Below are positions 41,255 through 52,730 of a stretch of DNA of 64,000 nt, in pieces (position 1 is the first letter of the stretch; the number at the start of each line of letters is the position of its first letter). Source of the stretch: Panicum virgatum (taxonomy: Eukaryota > Streptophyta > Magnoliopsida > Poales > Poaceae). The DNA lies in the NCBI RefSeq assembly GCF_016808335.1, contig NC_053147.1, forward strand, positions 67,330,960 to 67,394,959. The letters run 5' to 3'. The notes below the pieces were generated by a model, which ran no database searches, was not told the DNA's origin, and was given only the letters and a program-made list of their open reading frames with translations. The translations under genes and the position numbers were made by a program.

Positions 41255-42472
41255 TGTTGTCAGTAAAAACCCACCGGCGAGTAGCGACAGGCAACACGAA
41301 GAGCCAGGAGGTCGCCGGGGCGCTGGCAGGCACTGCTCCCTCATCAACGGCCCGCAATTCCAACACACGCCGCGGCTTATGAAGACGCAGGGCGTGCCAC
41401 CTGACCTATACCCGACCAGGAAGGTGCAAACGTGCTTGCAACAATTTGCCTGCATACACAAACACGTGGAAACGTAAGTCTGAGCCGTGGTCGGCTCCCC
41501 GGGACGACTCTTGCATCGGCTTTAAAGGGCCGATCGAGTCCCGGTGTCAGATCGGATCTGCATGTATCCGGTTATTGATAAATAAAGTAAATAATCGTAA
41601 AGCTGCTTCAATTAAATCTAGCTAATCTAATCCACAACGGTAAAAGCTTCACTGCTAGATTGGAACATCCTACACGTAATTGGGCCTAATGAGCGTAATA
41701 AATAACTAAACCTTAACCAGAATAAAGGCCTAAGAACAAGCGAAAGCCGATTCCCGGATCAATTCCATGTTAAGACTAAGGCAAAGCATCTAATACGTCA
41801 CCGGATCATCCAATCCATTTGCAAGGCCTAACCTAGCAGATATTATGCCAACTCTTAAGTATAAGAGCAAACCATAACGGACTAGATCTACTAGATGGAA
41901 AAGAAGCAGGGTGTTGTGTCCGTGCAACTAACTCTATGCAACAAGAATTAGCATAAGATTGGAACGTGACTGCACAGAAACAACAGGATATTCGTAGATG
42001 ATAAGCAACAAAAGCACGATAGATCTACCAAAAGCCATGCTACGAACATCAGGATAACTAGTACTACTCGCCATAAAAAACGCTTCAGTACGAGTAATAC
42101 CAAGGTAAAAGCAAGAACAACGCTGCCCTGATCGCAAGAAGCGATCAGGGCAGCATGGCGCTTACTTGGATGAAACCCTAGAATTAGGGGTGGCGATGCG
42201 CCGAGAGTTGTTGATTGCAAACGTGGTGACGTTCTCCTTTACGAATAACATAAGGTACATATTTGTAGTCCGGAGACTTGGGAAACAATCCAAACTAATG
42301 TGTCCATATCGGACTCTATCTATAACTCAATCTGAACTAAATCTAATGATACACGGCCCATAGGACCCAAATGCTCACGCATGAGCCGATTTATAAGCCT
42401 TCCTAAACCTTTGCTTTAAGCCCAACTCGCTTACGGCCCATTAATTAACCCTGTTAATTTATGGCGATAACA
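41255..42472 (-). repeat. Gypsy 5' LTR
   Basis: 1218 bp, minus orientation TGTTATCGCC...TGACAACA, matching 28873-30096. It contains an inverted gctgccctgatcgc/gcgatcagggcagc hairpin at 42122-42155, disrupted in the other LTR. Confidence 0.92.
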
Positions 42473-42477
42473 GAACC

Positions 42478-44361
42478 ATGGATGAGTCTTTCGAGTTTGT
42501 TCGAGACTTGATCTTGAGGTTGAAAAATGAGCTACCCCAGGCCATGAGAGTGATTCGCAGTGACAATGGCACAGAATTCAAGAATGCTCGTTTTGACACC
42601 TTTTGCAGTGATCAAGGTCTTGAATACCAGTATTCTTCCCCTTACACTCCACAGCAGAATGGGGTGGTAGAGCAGAAGAATCGGACGTTGGTTGAGATGG
42701 CTAGGACGATGCTCGTTGAGCATAGGACTCCTAGAAAGTACTGGGCTGAGGTGGTTAACACCGCTTGTTATGTGTCCAATCATATTTTCTTGCGTGCTTT
42801 CATGCACAAGACTTCTTATGAGTTGCGATTTGGACGCCAGCCCCGTGTTGATCATCTCAGAGTTTTCGGCTGCCGGTGCTTTGTGTTGAAGGAAGGAAAT
42901 CTTGATAAGTTTGAGTCTCGATCGTCTGACGGTATTTTTATCGGTTATGCTTCTCACTCTAGAGCTTACCGTGTGCTGATTATTGATACAAACATCATCA
43001 GAGAGACTTGTTAAGTCACTTTCGACGAGACTGCACCGTGCAATTCTTCTGTCTTTGAGGTTGCAGGAGATGATGAACTCGGCACCCCCATCTTTGAAGA
43101 TGAGGAGGTAGAAGCTGTGGAAGGTGATGCTAAGGGTACCACGCGTGCTGTGGACCCAGTCGCCTCCGCCACAAACTCGGAAGATGATGACGGCCCCGAT
43201 CCGACTATATCCACTTCCCGGGGGCCGATCGAGCAGGTGACTCAGCCTTCCCCAGCTGCACATGAGGAGACACCAGCTTTGGTTGAGGAGGAGGCGACTT
43301 CGACAAGGGAAGCACCGTGACACATTCAGCGTCGTCACCCACCTCAATAGATGCTAGGTGACCTCAACGAGAGAGTCACACGGTCCAAGGTAACAAGTAT
43401 CGCTGGCTTTGCTCATTCAGCGTTTGTTGCCTCTTTTGAGCCCAAAGATATTGGACACGCTCTTTCTAATTCTAATTGGGTCAATGCCATGCTTGAGGAA
43501 CTCGAAAATTTTGAAAGAAACCAAGTTTGGGTTTTAGTCGAGCCTCCACCTGCTTGTAATCCCATCGGAACGAAGTGGGTTTTCAAAAACAAGCAGGGTG
43601 AGGATGGGTTGGTTGTTTGAAACTAGGCTCGTCTTGTTGCCCAGGGGTTTTGCCAAAAAGAAGGGATTGATTTTGAGGAAACTTTTGCCCCTGTTGCTCG
43701 TTTGGAAGCGATTCGGATTTTTCTTGCATTTGCTGCTTCTAAGGGTTTTAAAGTTTTCCAAATGGACGTTAAATCTGCCTTTTGAAATGGTTTTATCGAA
43801 GAAGAGGTTTATGTGAAACAACCCCCTGGTTTCGAAAATCTCAAGTTTCCAAACCGTGTTTATAAACTTCAGAAAGCACTTTATGGTTTGAAAAAGACAC
43901 CTAGAGCTTGGTATGATAGACTAAAAACATTTTTGCTGGCTCAGGGTTTTAAAATGGGATGTGTGGATAAAACTTTGTTCCTCATGCGGTCTGGCACTGA
44001 TTTTCTATTAGTTCAGATATACGTGGATGATATTATCTTTGGTGGCTCTTCTCACGCTCTTATCTCTAAGTTTTCTGAGCAGATGTCCAGGGAGTTCGAG
44101 ATGAGTATGATGGGTGAGCTGCAGTTCTTCCTCGGGCTACAGATCAAGCAAACTCCTCAGGGCACGTTCGTCCATCAAGCCAAGTACACCAGAGACTTGC
44201 TGCGGAAGTTCGACATGAGTGACTTGTCACCTCAGCCGACTCCGATCAGCACTTCGACGGCGCTTGATGAGGACTTGGACGGTGAGGTGGTGGACCAGAA
44301 GGAGTACATGAGCATGAACAGCTCTCTCCTGTACCTGACGGCGACGCGGCCGGACATTTAG
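42478..44361 (+). pseudogene. Copia element 2: rest of integrase and reverse transcriptase
   Basis: Resumes directly after the duplicated GAACC. Integrase: VIRSDNGTEF and PQQNGVVEQKNR supply the second Asp and the Glu. [43 protein letters not shown] and YVDDIIFGG (catalytic). Stops at 43012-43014, 43318, 43348, 43618, 43624 and 43783 and the TAG at 44359 interrupt the same frame. With 28153-28872 the whole pol stays in one frame. Confidence 0.9.
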
Positions 44362-44792
44362 TTCGGCGTCGGCCTCTGTGCGCGGTATCAGGCTTCGCCG
44401 CGCACCTCCCACAGGCAGGTTGTGAAACACATCTTCAGGTATCTGAAGCGCTTTCTTCCACAGAAGCTGAGTATGTTGCCGCTGCTAGCTGTTGCTCCCA
44501 GATACTTTGGATGAAACAAACCTTGCAGGATTATGGACTGAGTTTTGATAGGGTTCCCGTCTTTGTAGACAACATGTCCGCTATTAGCATTGCAAAGAAC
44601 CCTGTCCTACACTCCAGAACCAAACACATAGATATCCGGTTCCACTTCCTGCGAGACAATCATGAGAGAGGCCACATAGACTTGATCCATGTCCCTTCAG
44701 AGAGGCAAACCGCAGATATCCTAACCAAACCTCTTGAGCAGGACACCTTTGCTCGCTTGCGAGGGGAGCTTGGGGTTTGTTACCCCTTTTGA
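44362..44792 (+). pseudogene. Copia element 2: RNase H with internal deletion
   Basis: After FGVGLCARYQ and IFRYLK the sequence jumps to gcgctttcttccacag, losing about 180 bp that are present in the 23-kb fragment (23250-23430). The rest encodes WMKQTLQDYG, FVDNMSAISIAKNP, RTKHIDIRFHFLRD and ADILTKPLEQDTF to the pol stop at 44792. Confidence 0.88.
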
Positions 44793-46147
44793 TCGCTGAC
44801 TTTTCTTTGGTTAGCTTTGTAGGGTTTATTTGTTCTTCTCTTAGTTTTCTAGGTTTGGTAGTTGCATTGTGCATATGCATTGTACATTTCTACATTTTGC
44901 ATTGCCTCACTTGCACTAGCATTCTTGTATACATTGCTATGATCTCCTAGTGCTTGCTAGTGTGAGTTTATAAACGTGATCACTATGTATATGACATCAT
45001 CTGAGTTAAGCTATTTTGATTTGAAAATTTGAAAACATAGTCACCCTGTCTTGGCTACTAGCATGTTAGGGCGTGTTGATATGCTTTGCTATCTCATTCA
45101 TGCCAGTGTAGCCTTTCGTTCAGCAATTCATACTTGATATGATCTAAAATTGATAAAATTACTTGAATTGTGCTTGAAATGGAATGGAAAGATCCAGGTG
45201 GGATTGCTTGTCGCACTGATCGAGCTTTCGGAACGGCTCACTTTGCACTTGTGAGAACCCGGGCAAGGCTGTGCAGGACTGAAACGAGTGTCTTAAGCTT
45301 CTGATTGCCTTTGGCATAGGCTTGGCCTCGTTGCTAAGTAAAGCATGACAAGTTTTCAACCCCTGGCATTTAAAAATTGCTTGATCTAATTTGATTGCAA
45401 AATGAATGTTTACAACATGCTTTGGATGTTTTTGGCTCACCTGTATGAGTTTGATTAGCATTGTTTATCATTCCCTGCTTGCTAGTGCTAGATCAAGGGT
45501 GATGTTTTTATTTCTCCTAAACTGAACTTGCCTAGCTCTAGACTGATTTGATATACCCTGTTGAGCTAGATGCAGGTCTTGTTTATGGATGCACACGTGC
45601 TTGTGACTAGTTGTTGCTCATATCCTTGTATCCCTGAATGCTTTCACTTACACCTCCTGAATTGCATTCATTGCATAGCATATGTTCAGGGGCAGTCTCA
45701 GTTTCAGGGGGAGCTTTAGGTCTAAGCCTTGATGTGTGCATGTGCCAACAAGGGAGAGAAGTTAGTGATCGAACAAGAGGGAAATTGTTTGTTTTTTCCA
45801 AAAACTTGTTGTGCACAGGGCTTTGAGAGTGCATACATATGGTGAGAGTTGCACTGGTAAGGGGGAAATGCATGGAGTTTCTGCTTTGTTTAGCTCCTGG
45901 TTTTCCTTTTGCTTCTGGCATGACTGTGTCGGGCCCTGCCTCTTTCTTTGAGGAGTCATGCCTGTGTTTGATCGATTGCGTCGAGCAATTGCCCTTGTCT
46001 GAGGGAATCGATCTTTGCTTGGTTAAGTGACTTGTTCTTGCTTCTTTCGAGCTTTTGTCACTTGTTCAAGTTCTCTCTTGCTTCCTTGTTCTTATTTGTT
46101 TTTGTTTCTCTCTTGGTTCGATTGTGGTGTATAGACAATGCACTTAT
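44793..46147 (+). other. 3' non-coding region of Copia element 2
   Basis: About 1.35 kb between pol and the polypurine tract. Sireviruses may carry an env-like ORF here; I see no open frame of that kind, only short frames. Confidence 0.6.
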
Positions 46148-46159
46148 CAAGGGGGAGAT
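46148..46159 (+). promoter_or_regulatory. Polypurine tract of Copia element 2
   Basis: caagggggagat directly precedes the 3' LTR start tgaggaatg. Confidence 0.8.
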
Positions 46160-48275
46160 TGAGGAATGTGGAGTACTCTATCCTGCTTGTGATGAGTGAA
46201 TTGTCAACCGTGGGGTGAGATCGTGCGCTTGGTCTTTGGTTGCAGGTACATGGGCGTCAAGTGTCGACGGAGAGCTGTCGTGGAGGTGCTGTGGCCGATG
46301 GACTGTGCGGTGGACGGCGGTGAAGGGCAGCCGGGACCGGAGCTCGTGCCGGGCGGCAGCTGTGGCGTCCACTCCTGGATCGAGGGCGCAAGCGGCGACG
46401 GAAGGCGGGTTTCTTGGTTTGCGCCACAAAACCAAGGAGGTGGACGGCGGTTGAAGACGCCAAGTCGTGGAGGCACGGGCGTCGGTCTCGGGACTGACGG
46501 AGGCGACGGGCGTCGACGGCGTCCAGGGCCTCGCTGCGGGTGAGGAGGTGACGGGCGTCGGGCGGCGTCTAGGGCCGTCAGAAGGCCGAGGCAGGAACGA
46601 CGTCTAGGGCCACGGCGTGGAGGCGGGAATCTTCCCGCGCGTGGAGTTTTGACAGTTTTCTCAAAACCGGCCACCTACCCGGTTTCGCGGACCCTCCAAA
46701 ATCGCGAACCGGATCTTCATCGACATGGCGGCATCACAGAGAAGGCTTCGAGTCGAAGAAAGAACCTCGGCCGTCGGATGAGTCCAATGTATCTTTTCCG
46801 GTTTTGCCCCTACGGGCTTTCTGGTATCTAGTTAAGTCTAGGGGTATTTTAGTCTTTAGTCTAGAGAGTTAGTGGGGTTAAAAGAGAGAGAGGGGGCAGC
46901 CAACTCACTTCTCCTGGGAGCCAAGGAACCAGTCGCCCTTCTCTCCCTCTCCCTTGCTGTTCTTGTTTCTCCCCCTTCTTCCTCTCTAGGGTTAGAAATT
47001 CTCCATGGATCTTTAAGTTTTGTACTGGAATTCGATGGGGATGGAGGCCCTTTCTCCTGTGCCCTCCGGGGTTTTTTGGATTTAAAGTGAATCGAGTTGT
47101 CTCTATACTGGATTTTCGTTTCCCCTCTTTTGTTCCTCGTTGATTGTTTCTGCAGCTGTAGCGGAGGGGACAAGCCCAAGCGGGGCGAGCGGCGGCGGGC
47201 CGCGCATGCTCCTGACTGAGCGTTCGCCAAGTGAGGCCCGACCCAGCGCTGCAGCAAGCAGCACCCAGGTGCGACGCCCAGGCTCCAGGGCAGAGGCTGC
47301 CGGCGGCCATCCAAGGACGGTGCAGCACCACTTGAAGTGTGCATCGCTGTGGTCTGCCACGAGCAGTCAAGGCAAGCCAGAGCAGGCACCCCAGGGCGTA
47401 CATGCGCACTCCTCCGCCCAGCAGCAGTGTCAAGCAGCGCTTGGAGGACAGTGCGGCACAGGTGCATGCAAGGTGTTTGTGAAAATCTCAATTCAGCATT
47501 TTTGTTAGCACGTGTGGGTGTTTTGTGATTGAATTGCAGGTCTCCATCGAGCGTGTGTGAGTGGGAAATTCCGGCGCAGATCGAACTCATTCCTCATCAG
47601 CAACTTCTCACCCGAATGTGCTTGGTGAAATGTTGCTCTCACTTTTTCCTTTTCCGTTGATTTTGCTAGATTTATGTTAGGCTCTGTGTAAGTAGTGGAT
47701 CTTCTTCTAGGCTTGTGTTCTAGGCTTAGTTTCATAGTTTGTCTCTAGATTTATTTCAAGCTTTAGGTTTGCTTGTTGTTTTTCCTGCTTAATCAAAACC
47801 AGAAAAAGCAAAACAATAGTTTAGTAGTGTTTGTGTCAGTTAATTTTGTTCCTCATTTTTCTAGCCATGTATGTTAACTGTGCACTAACCCTCCTGCTCG
47901 AGTTCTTGGAGTAACTTCTTCTCGGGTGTTCAACTTTGTTCGGTTTCCATGTTTTTGCGCATCTGAGTTTTTGCTCGAGTCTCTCACCGCTGTTCTTCCA
48001 CGTGTGTGTTCTGGGTTGACGTGTGAGTATTCGTTGGATCAACCGGTGAGTTATATCGTGCTGTTTTTGTGCTGCTCTTCGTGGTTACTTCTGCGGTCGC
48101 TCTTGCTTGTTCTTAGGGCTGCTTTGTGTTAGTGTAGCTACTCTATAGCTACTCTACACTTCACCTAGGACTCGAGGGTTGGGTGTAAACTTGGGATCAT
48201 ATGCCGAGCTTTAAATTGCGAAAAAAATTTATCGGCTCTCATTCACCCCCCTCTGGTCGCCTTTTTGGTCCCTCA
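46160..48275 (+). repeat. 3' LTR of Copia element 2
   Basis: 2116 bp with ends TGAGG...CCTCA. U3 is GC-rich with a short direct repeat (gacgggcgtcg..cggcgtc..agggcc at 46506 and 46551). From 46841 it matches the truncated 5' LTR. It is followed by gaagg; no matching duplication is expected because the 5' end is lost. Confidence 0.88.
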
Positions 48276-49426
48276 GAAGGAGCGTATATGCACGCAGCCG
48301 TACCGACCGACTGGCCGGTGACTATAACAGTGTGATAGTAATGAACTGACTATTTGTAGCCTCCTATCGTACGACTGGGATAATGCTATTCCTTTATCTA
48401 AAAATGCAACACAGCTGAACATGAGTCTTACATGTGTTTCTATGTGTTATTACTAACATTATGTAATATATCATGTTGTATATTTAACCGATACGCAACC
48501 CATACATCGTTATATCAACATATAAGCTGGCAATGCATCTCTGACCTCTCTCAGATAACCTTGGGCCTCCATCTTCTCATCGATCGTGACGGTTTTGTTC
48601 AATTTTGTTTCTTTCATTCTTTCGGAAATATACAGACTAGCGTATATATAATCATCAGATGATTATCGATGGCAATTTGCCTTTCAGTTCATCCTTTATC
48701 ATAAAAAAAAATCTGACCACCAACCATTTAAGTCCATTTTGTTCAAATTCTGGTATATTTTTTCTTTATTCTTTCTTGCGACTACGTCTTAGCATTTTGA
48801 TGCACTTTTACAAAATACTATTTAATCTTATTAGTTGGCTCTTGCAACAGTACTCGGCTTACCTCCTAGGAGCTAAAAAGAAATAAATCTGATCCATTAA
48901 ATTAAATTTTATAAGAGGTAAAACAATTTCGAGATCCCAAATACATAGCCATGTGCCCATGTCATGTTAGGAAAAAAGTTACAACTCACCCTTGTCACAC
49001 TAGGGAAAGTAATGTTACAACTCACCCATATCAATAATGTTACAACTCTCGCCCATGTCGCATTATTAGGAGAAAAAATGTTATATGTCGTTATAAGATC
49101 ATAATATATCTATCATGATGTAACGTGAAGAGAAAAAACATCATGGAGTAATTTTCATCTCATGTCTCACCCATGTCACGTTCAGTTTAGTGAAAAAAAA
49201 AATGCGGTCATGTCACCTCTCACGATTTATTTTCCTTATCTCATGCACGCATGTTCACATTAGGGAAAACGAAGAAATCGCCATGTTATCTCCCACATTT
49301 CTACATTCATACATTGGTAGTTAGATCTAATAGGAAGATATTTCCTATATTTTTCTATTTATAAAATTAAAAATAAATATAAATAAGCATAGTCATCATA
49401 TAGTATTGTAGCAAAGCACACCTTAG
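48276..49426. other. AT-rich intergenic DNA
   Basis: No gene. At 48950-49220 degenerate repeats of ccatgtcac.tta.gaaaa and gttacaactcaccc words occur every 40-60 bp. Confidence 0.5.
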
Positions 49427-49435
49427 TTATACATA

Positions 49436-50029
49436 GGGAAAAGTCCGCTTTATACGCCTGAACGATCATAAAAGTCCGATTTCAACATTTAACTACAAAA
49501 TCGGATAACAAAGACCATCCAACTATTGAAACCGAGCAAATTTGGCCCTTTAGGTAGTTTTGAAGGTGGTTTTCTATTCTGTGAGAATTAAAAATATTCA
49601 AATTTAAACTAAAAAATCATAAGTAACTTGTTTTAAAAAAAATACAAAATGGGTATAAATTTTTTTCTAAAAATGTACATATCTATTGCTACCATACTTT
49701 TCGGTTATTTAGATCCATTTTTTCATAATATTTAGTTTCTTGTAATTATGTCTATTATTTTAAATAACTAAGATTCAAATAAAGCAATAATTTTAGAAAA
49801 AAAATGGTACTAGTTTCATATTTTTCTGATTCAAAATGAATTAGTTTTGAATTTTTAAAGCTAATTAGATTTTTTTTATTTTTTTAAAAGTTACAAAACC
49901 ACCTTAGAAACCACCTCAATGGTCAAATTTAACCGGTTCAACAGTTGGATGACCTATGTTATTCGGTTTTGTAGTTGAAGATTGAAAATCAGACTTCTAC
50001 GATACAAATGTGTAATTTGGATTTCTCCC
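49436..50029. mobile_element. Mutator-type MITE with 9-bp target duplication
   Basis: 594 bp; TIRs of more than 100 bp begin GGGAAAAGTCC (left) and GGGAGAAATCC (right, reversed) and share aactacaaaa.cg.ataaca and ccatccaact.ttgaa blocks. Flanked by TTATACATA at 49427-49435 and 50030-50038. The interior is AT-rich without a transposase. Confidence 0.85.
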
Positions 50030-50039
50030 TTATACATAG

Positions 50040-51798
50040 TATTAAATTTTTAGAAATAATGGATGGAGCATATGCAACCACGTAGTTTCCGGTGTCGTAC
50101 CCGATCACCCTTACCCGTGATAATTAATATAACATGGATATATAAGTTGACCAAAGCTAACTTTGCCAGCTAGTGCGCAAGCGTGATGAGCCCATCTCCT
50201 GCGTGCCAATAGGTATGTGCACGTATTTTCCTGCTCTACCATTCGGTTGTTGTGCCTTTTTTTTGCTTTTAATTTATATTTGCAAAGTCAGACGTATGGA
50301 TCGGAAGGATGACTGGAAAAAAAGCAAGGAATGGATGATGCTTGCTGTTGTATTAAATATTTCATAGTATGTTCCTTCTTTTAGAGAAAACATTTCATAT
50401 ATGTTAAATATTAATATAGTTTAATTTAGTTTCCATCCTTTTTTAGTAATTTTTAGTTTCCATCCTTATCTGAAATCATTGAGCCATCTGTGCCTGTACT
50501 TATGTGCATATTTGGGTCTCTGTTTGGTTGTTTTTTTCGAAAAAGAAGCAGGAGCACTAACGATATATATATGTTGAGAAATTTTATAATGATTGAAAAA
50601 ATAGGAGTCGTCCATCTGATAAAATCTTACGATGGTGAAGATAAGAAGTACTTAGGATAAAAATATATGTTTGATGGATTTTGAAACTTAGTTGCCATGA
50701 AAAATTTGCTGAAGGTTTATGCTCCAGCACTGGAGTAGTAATTTGACCTCTATATACAGATTTGAAGTAATTTTGCCATATATTATATATAGCTCTCTAG
50801 AGTCCTTAAAAGAAGTCTATTATAAGGGTATGATGGTTCTTCATTGCCAAAGCTTTACTACTTTCTACTCATTGAATTGAAAAACCCAACACATGATAAA
50901 CACTCGGAGTCGCGGCAAGATTCTCTTGGACAAGTCTAGCAAAGTTGGTCTCCTGATTTTTTTTCTTGGTTAATTGTGTACATCCTCTTGCGAGTCAAAT
51001 ATTGACAAAGTCAAATTCATTTGTGCAATGTTTGATATCCTTAATTGGACTCTGCACCGTACACAAAATATAGTTTCGGTTCAGAGACGTCAATGGGACA
51101 GCTAGCGCTGGCATAATTAGGTGGCAAATAAAAACGTGAAAGAAACGTACACCTCCTATGGAATCTCCAAAGTCCACCAAACCATATATGAGAGTTGATG
51201 TTTATTCCTGTGCAATGGGTTTTTTATCGGATCTTTTAATGCAAGTGTGCAACGATAGATGATAAGTGCCACAGCTCATGAGTTTTATTTGAACAAATAA
51301 AAATATACAGGATATATATAATATGCACATATATATGGTAGTATAGTAAGACAAAGAAAAGCCAACTCTCTGCTGCTGCTTTTTGATTTGTACGTTCATT
51401 TATCAAAGCAACCACTGGCCTGGGACACATATCAGTAGTCTGATCTCCAACCATCCAGTTCACACCAATTAATGCACAGATCGACTAGATGGGATGGCTA
51501 AGCACATTGAACAAGTGCTTTGCAGCCAGTAGAATCTGATTCAAATGTCAACTTTTCGAGTGCATTATTGGCCTAAAATAATCACAAACAGTAGACTAGT
51601 ATTTTTGGTCGAATTATTTTTGCTTCCCAAGCACGTACTGAACCATTGTTACCCTCTTGCGCTTTAAAAAAAAGTGATGCATTGGACCACGTGCAAAATT
51701 ATGGAGATATTTGGTTTCGAAATATGGAAAGTGATACATGATAATAAGTTTCATTATTTCGTAAATTAATTGCCAATAATGCTTCTAAAAGATCAATA
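50040..51798. other. AT-rich intergenic DNA without a supported gene
   Basis: Several short frames but no coding character or known domain. Confidence 0.5.
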
Positions 51799-52059
51799 GT
51801 ATTTTTTCCATTTTTATTTACATGTCGTACTAGGTCTGTTTTAAGTCAAATTTAGTTAAATTTAACCAAGTCTATAGAACAATATAGCAATAACTATACT
51901 ATCCAACATATGCACTATCAAAATATTTTTCATGGAAGATTCAATAAAATAAATTTAGTATTGTAAATTTATTATTTTTTCTATAAATTTGGTCAAAGCT
52001 AGCTAAGTTTAACTTAGGACAAATCTAATACAATATGTAAATAAAAACAGAGGGAGTAT
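51799..52059. mobile_element. Stowaway-like MITE
   Basis: The right end (reverse complement) is ctccctctgtttttatttac, the classic Stowaway terminus. The left end is degraded (ccatttttatttacatgtcg). The interior has mirrored aagtcaaatttag / ctaagtttaactta arms. Flanking TA is compatible. Confidence 0.75.
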
Positions 52060-52296
52060 AAGTTAGTAATCAAAGTTTCATGTCCCATGTGGTTGCAAGA
52101 TTGCTGGTAGGAAATAGTTTTGATGTTCAATTTACTTATTCAGAAAGCAAAAAATTCTTGGAAAGCAGCTCAACATTCACAAAACGAGCGAAGGCACATG
52201 AAGTGCGCACAGTGGTAATTGCTAAGGCTTCTTGCCATTTTTTCTATGCTTAAAGTGCGTATGACATTTTCAATCACTATATTTATATCCCGCCTA
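52060..52296. other. Intergenic DNA
   Basis: No feature recognised. Confidence 0.4.
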
Positions 52297-52607
52297 AGAG
52301 AATCTCCAACACACTACTCATCTCTCTTCTCAATATAAAAAATGTCCTTTTGGTAATGGGAGGTACTCTAGCATATTACTAATTCCATCGCTAATACCAA
52401 AATATTCTTTTTGTGATAGCTAAAACACACCTCTTTCTTACTCAAATATAGAGGATTTATCCCTCCACCCTATCCTTTGAGTAATCTGTTATAGCGCCAA
52501 TTACTGAAAGTGTAAAAAGTATTATTGTTAACGATGAAGAGAGAAAATAGGGTATAAGAGATAAATAATCGGCTGGAGTTGATCTAATATTGCTAAATGT
52601 TCACCTA
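52297..52607. mobile_element. MITE with aatctccaacac / ggctggagttgatct ends
   Basis: Ends are inverted (gaatctccaacac vs gatcaactccagcc). The AT-rich interior has mirrored ttactcaaat / cctttgagtaat words. Boundary approximate. Confidence 0.5.
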
Positions 52608-52730
52608 AGGGACCATTGAAAAACAAGTCGGTTCCAAATATATATTTCAAATATTATAATCACACAGAGGCTATCACACACAAGTAGGTTTGCTATTATT
52701 CAATCCTCTAAACTTTCCAACCTACTACTT

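Larger units (their letters stand above)
28873..42472 (-). mobile_element. Complete Tat-lineage Ty3/Gypsy retrotransposon nested in Copia element 2
   Basis: 13.6 kb bounded by LTRs at 28873-30096 and 41255-42472 and by the 5-bp duplication GAACC (28868-28872 and 42473-42477). Gag-pol is on the minus strand; two further ORFs lie on the plus strand between the 3' LTR and integrase. A second RNase H domain after the RT-linked one, and large size with antisense ORFs, place it with the Tat group (related to RIRE2, Grande, Retand). Gag-pol is frameshifted several times; the element is not autonomous. Confidence 0.93.

Noticed and set aside
42532..43347. 271-aa minus-strand frame
   Set aside because: Antisense shadow of Copia integrase and RT.
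44793..46147. Env-like gene downstream of pol in Copia element 2
   Set aside because: No frame long enough and no membrane segments.
46204..46674. Several frames of 80-156 aa in the LTR U3
   Set aside because: GC-rich LTR DNA; Pro/Arg-rich translations in many frames, none resembling a protein family.
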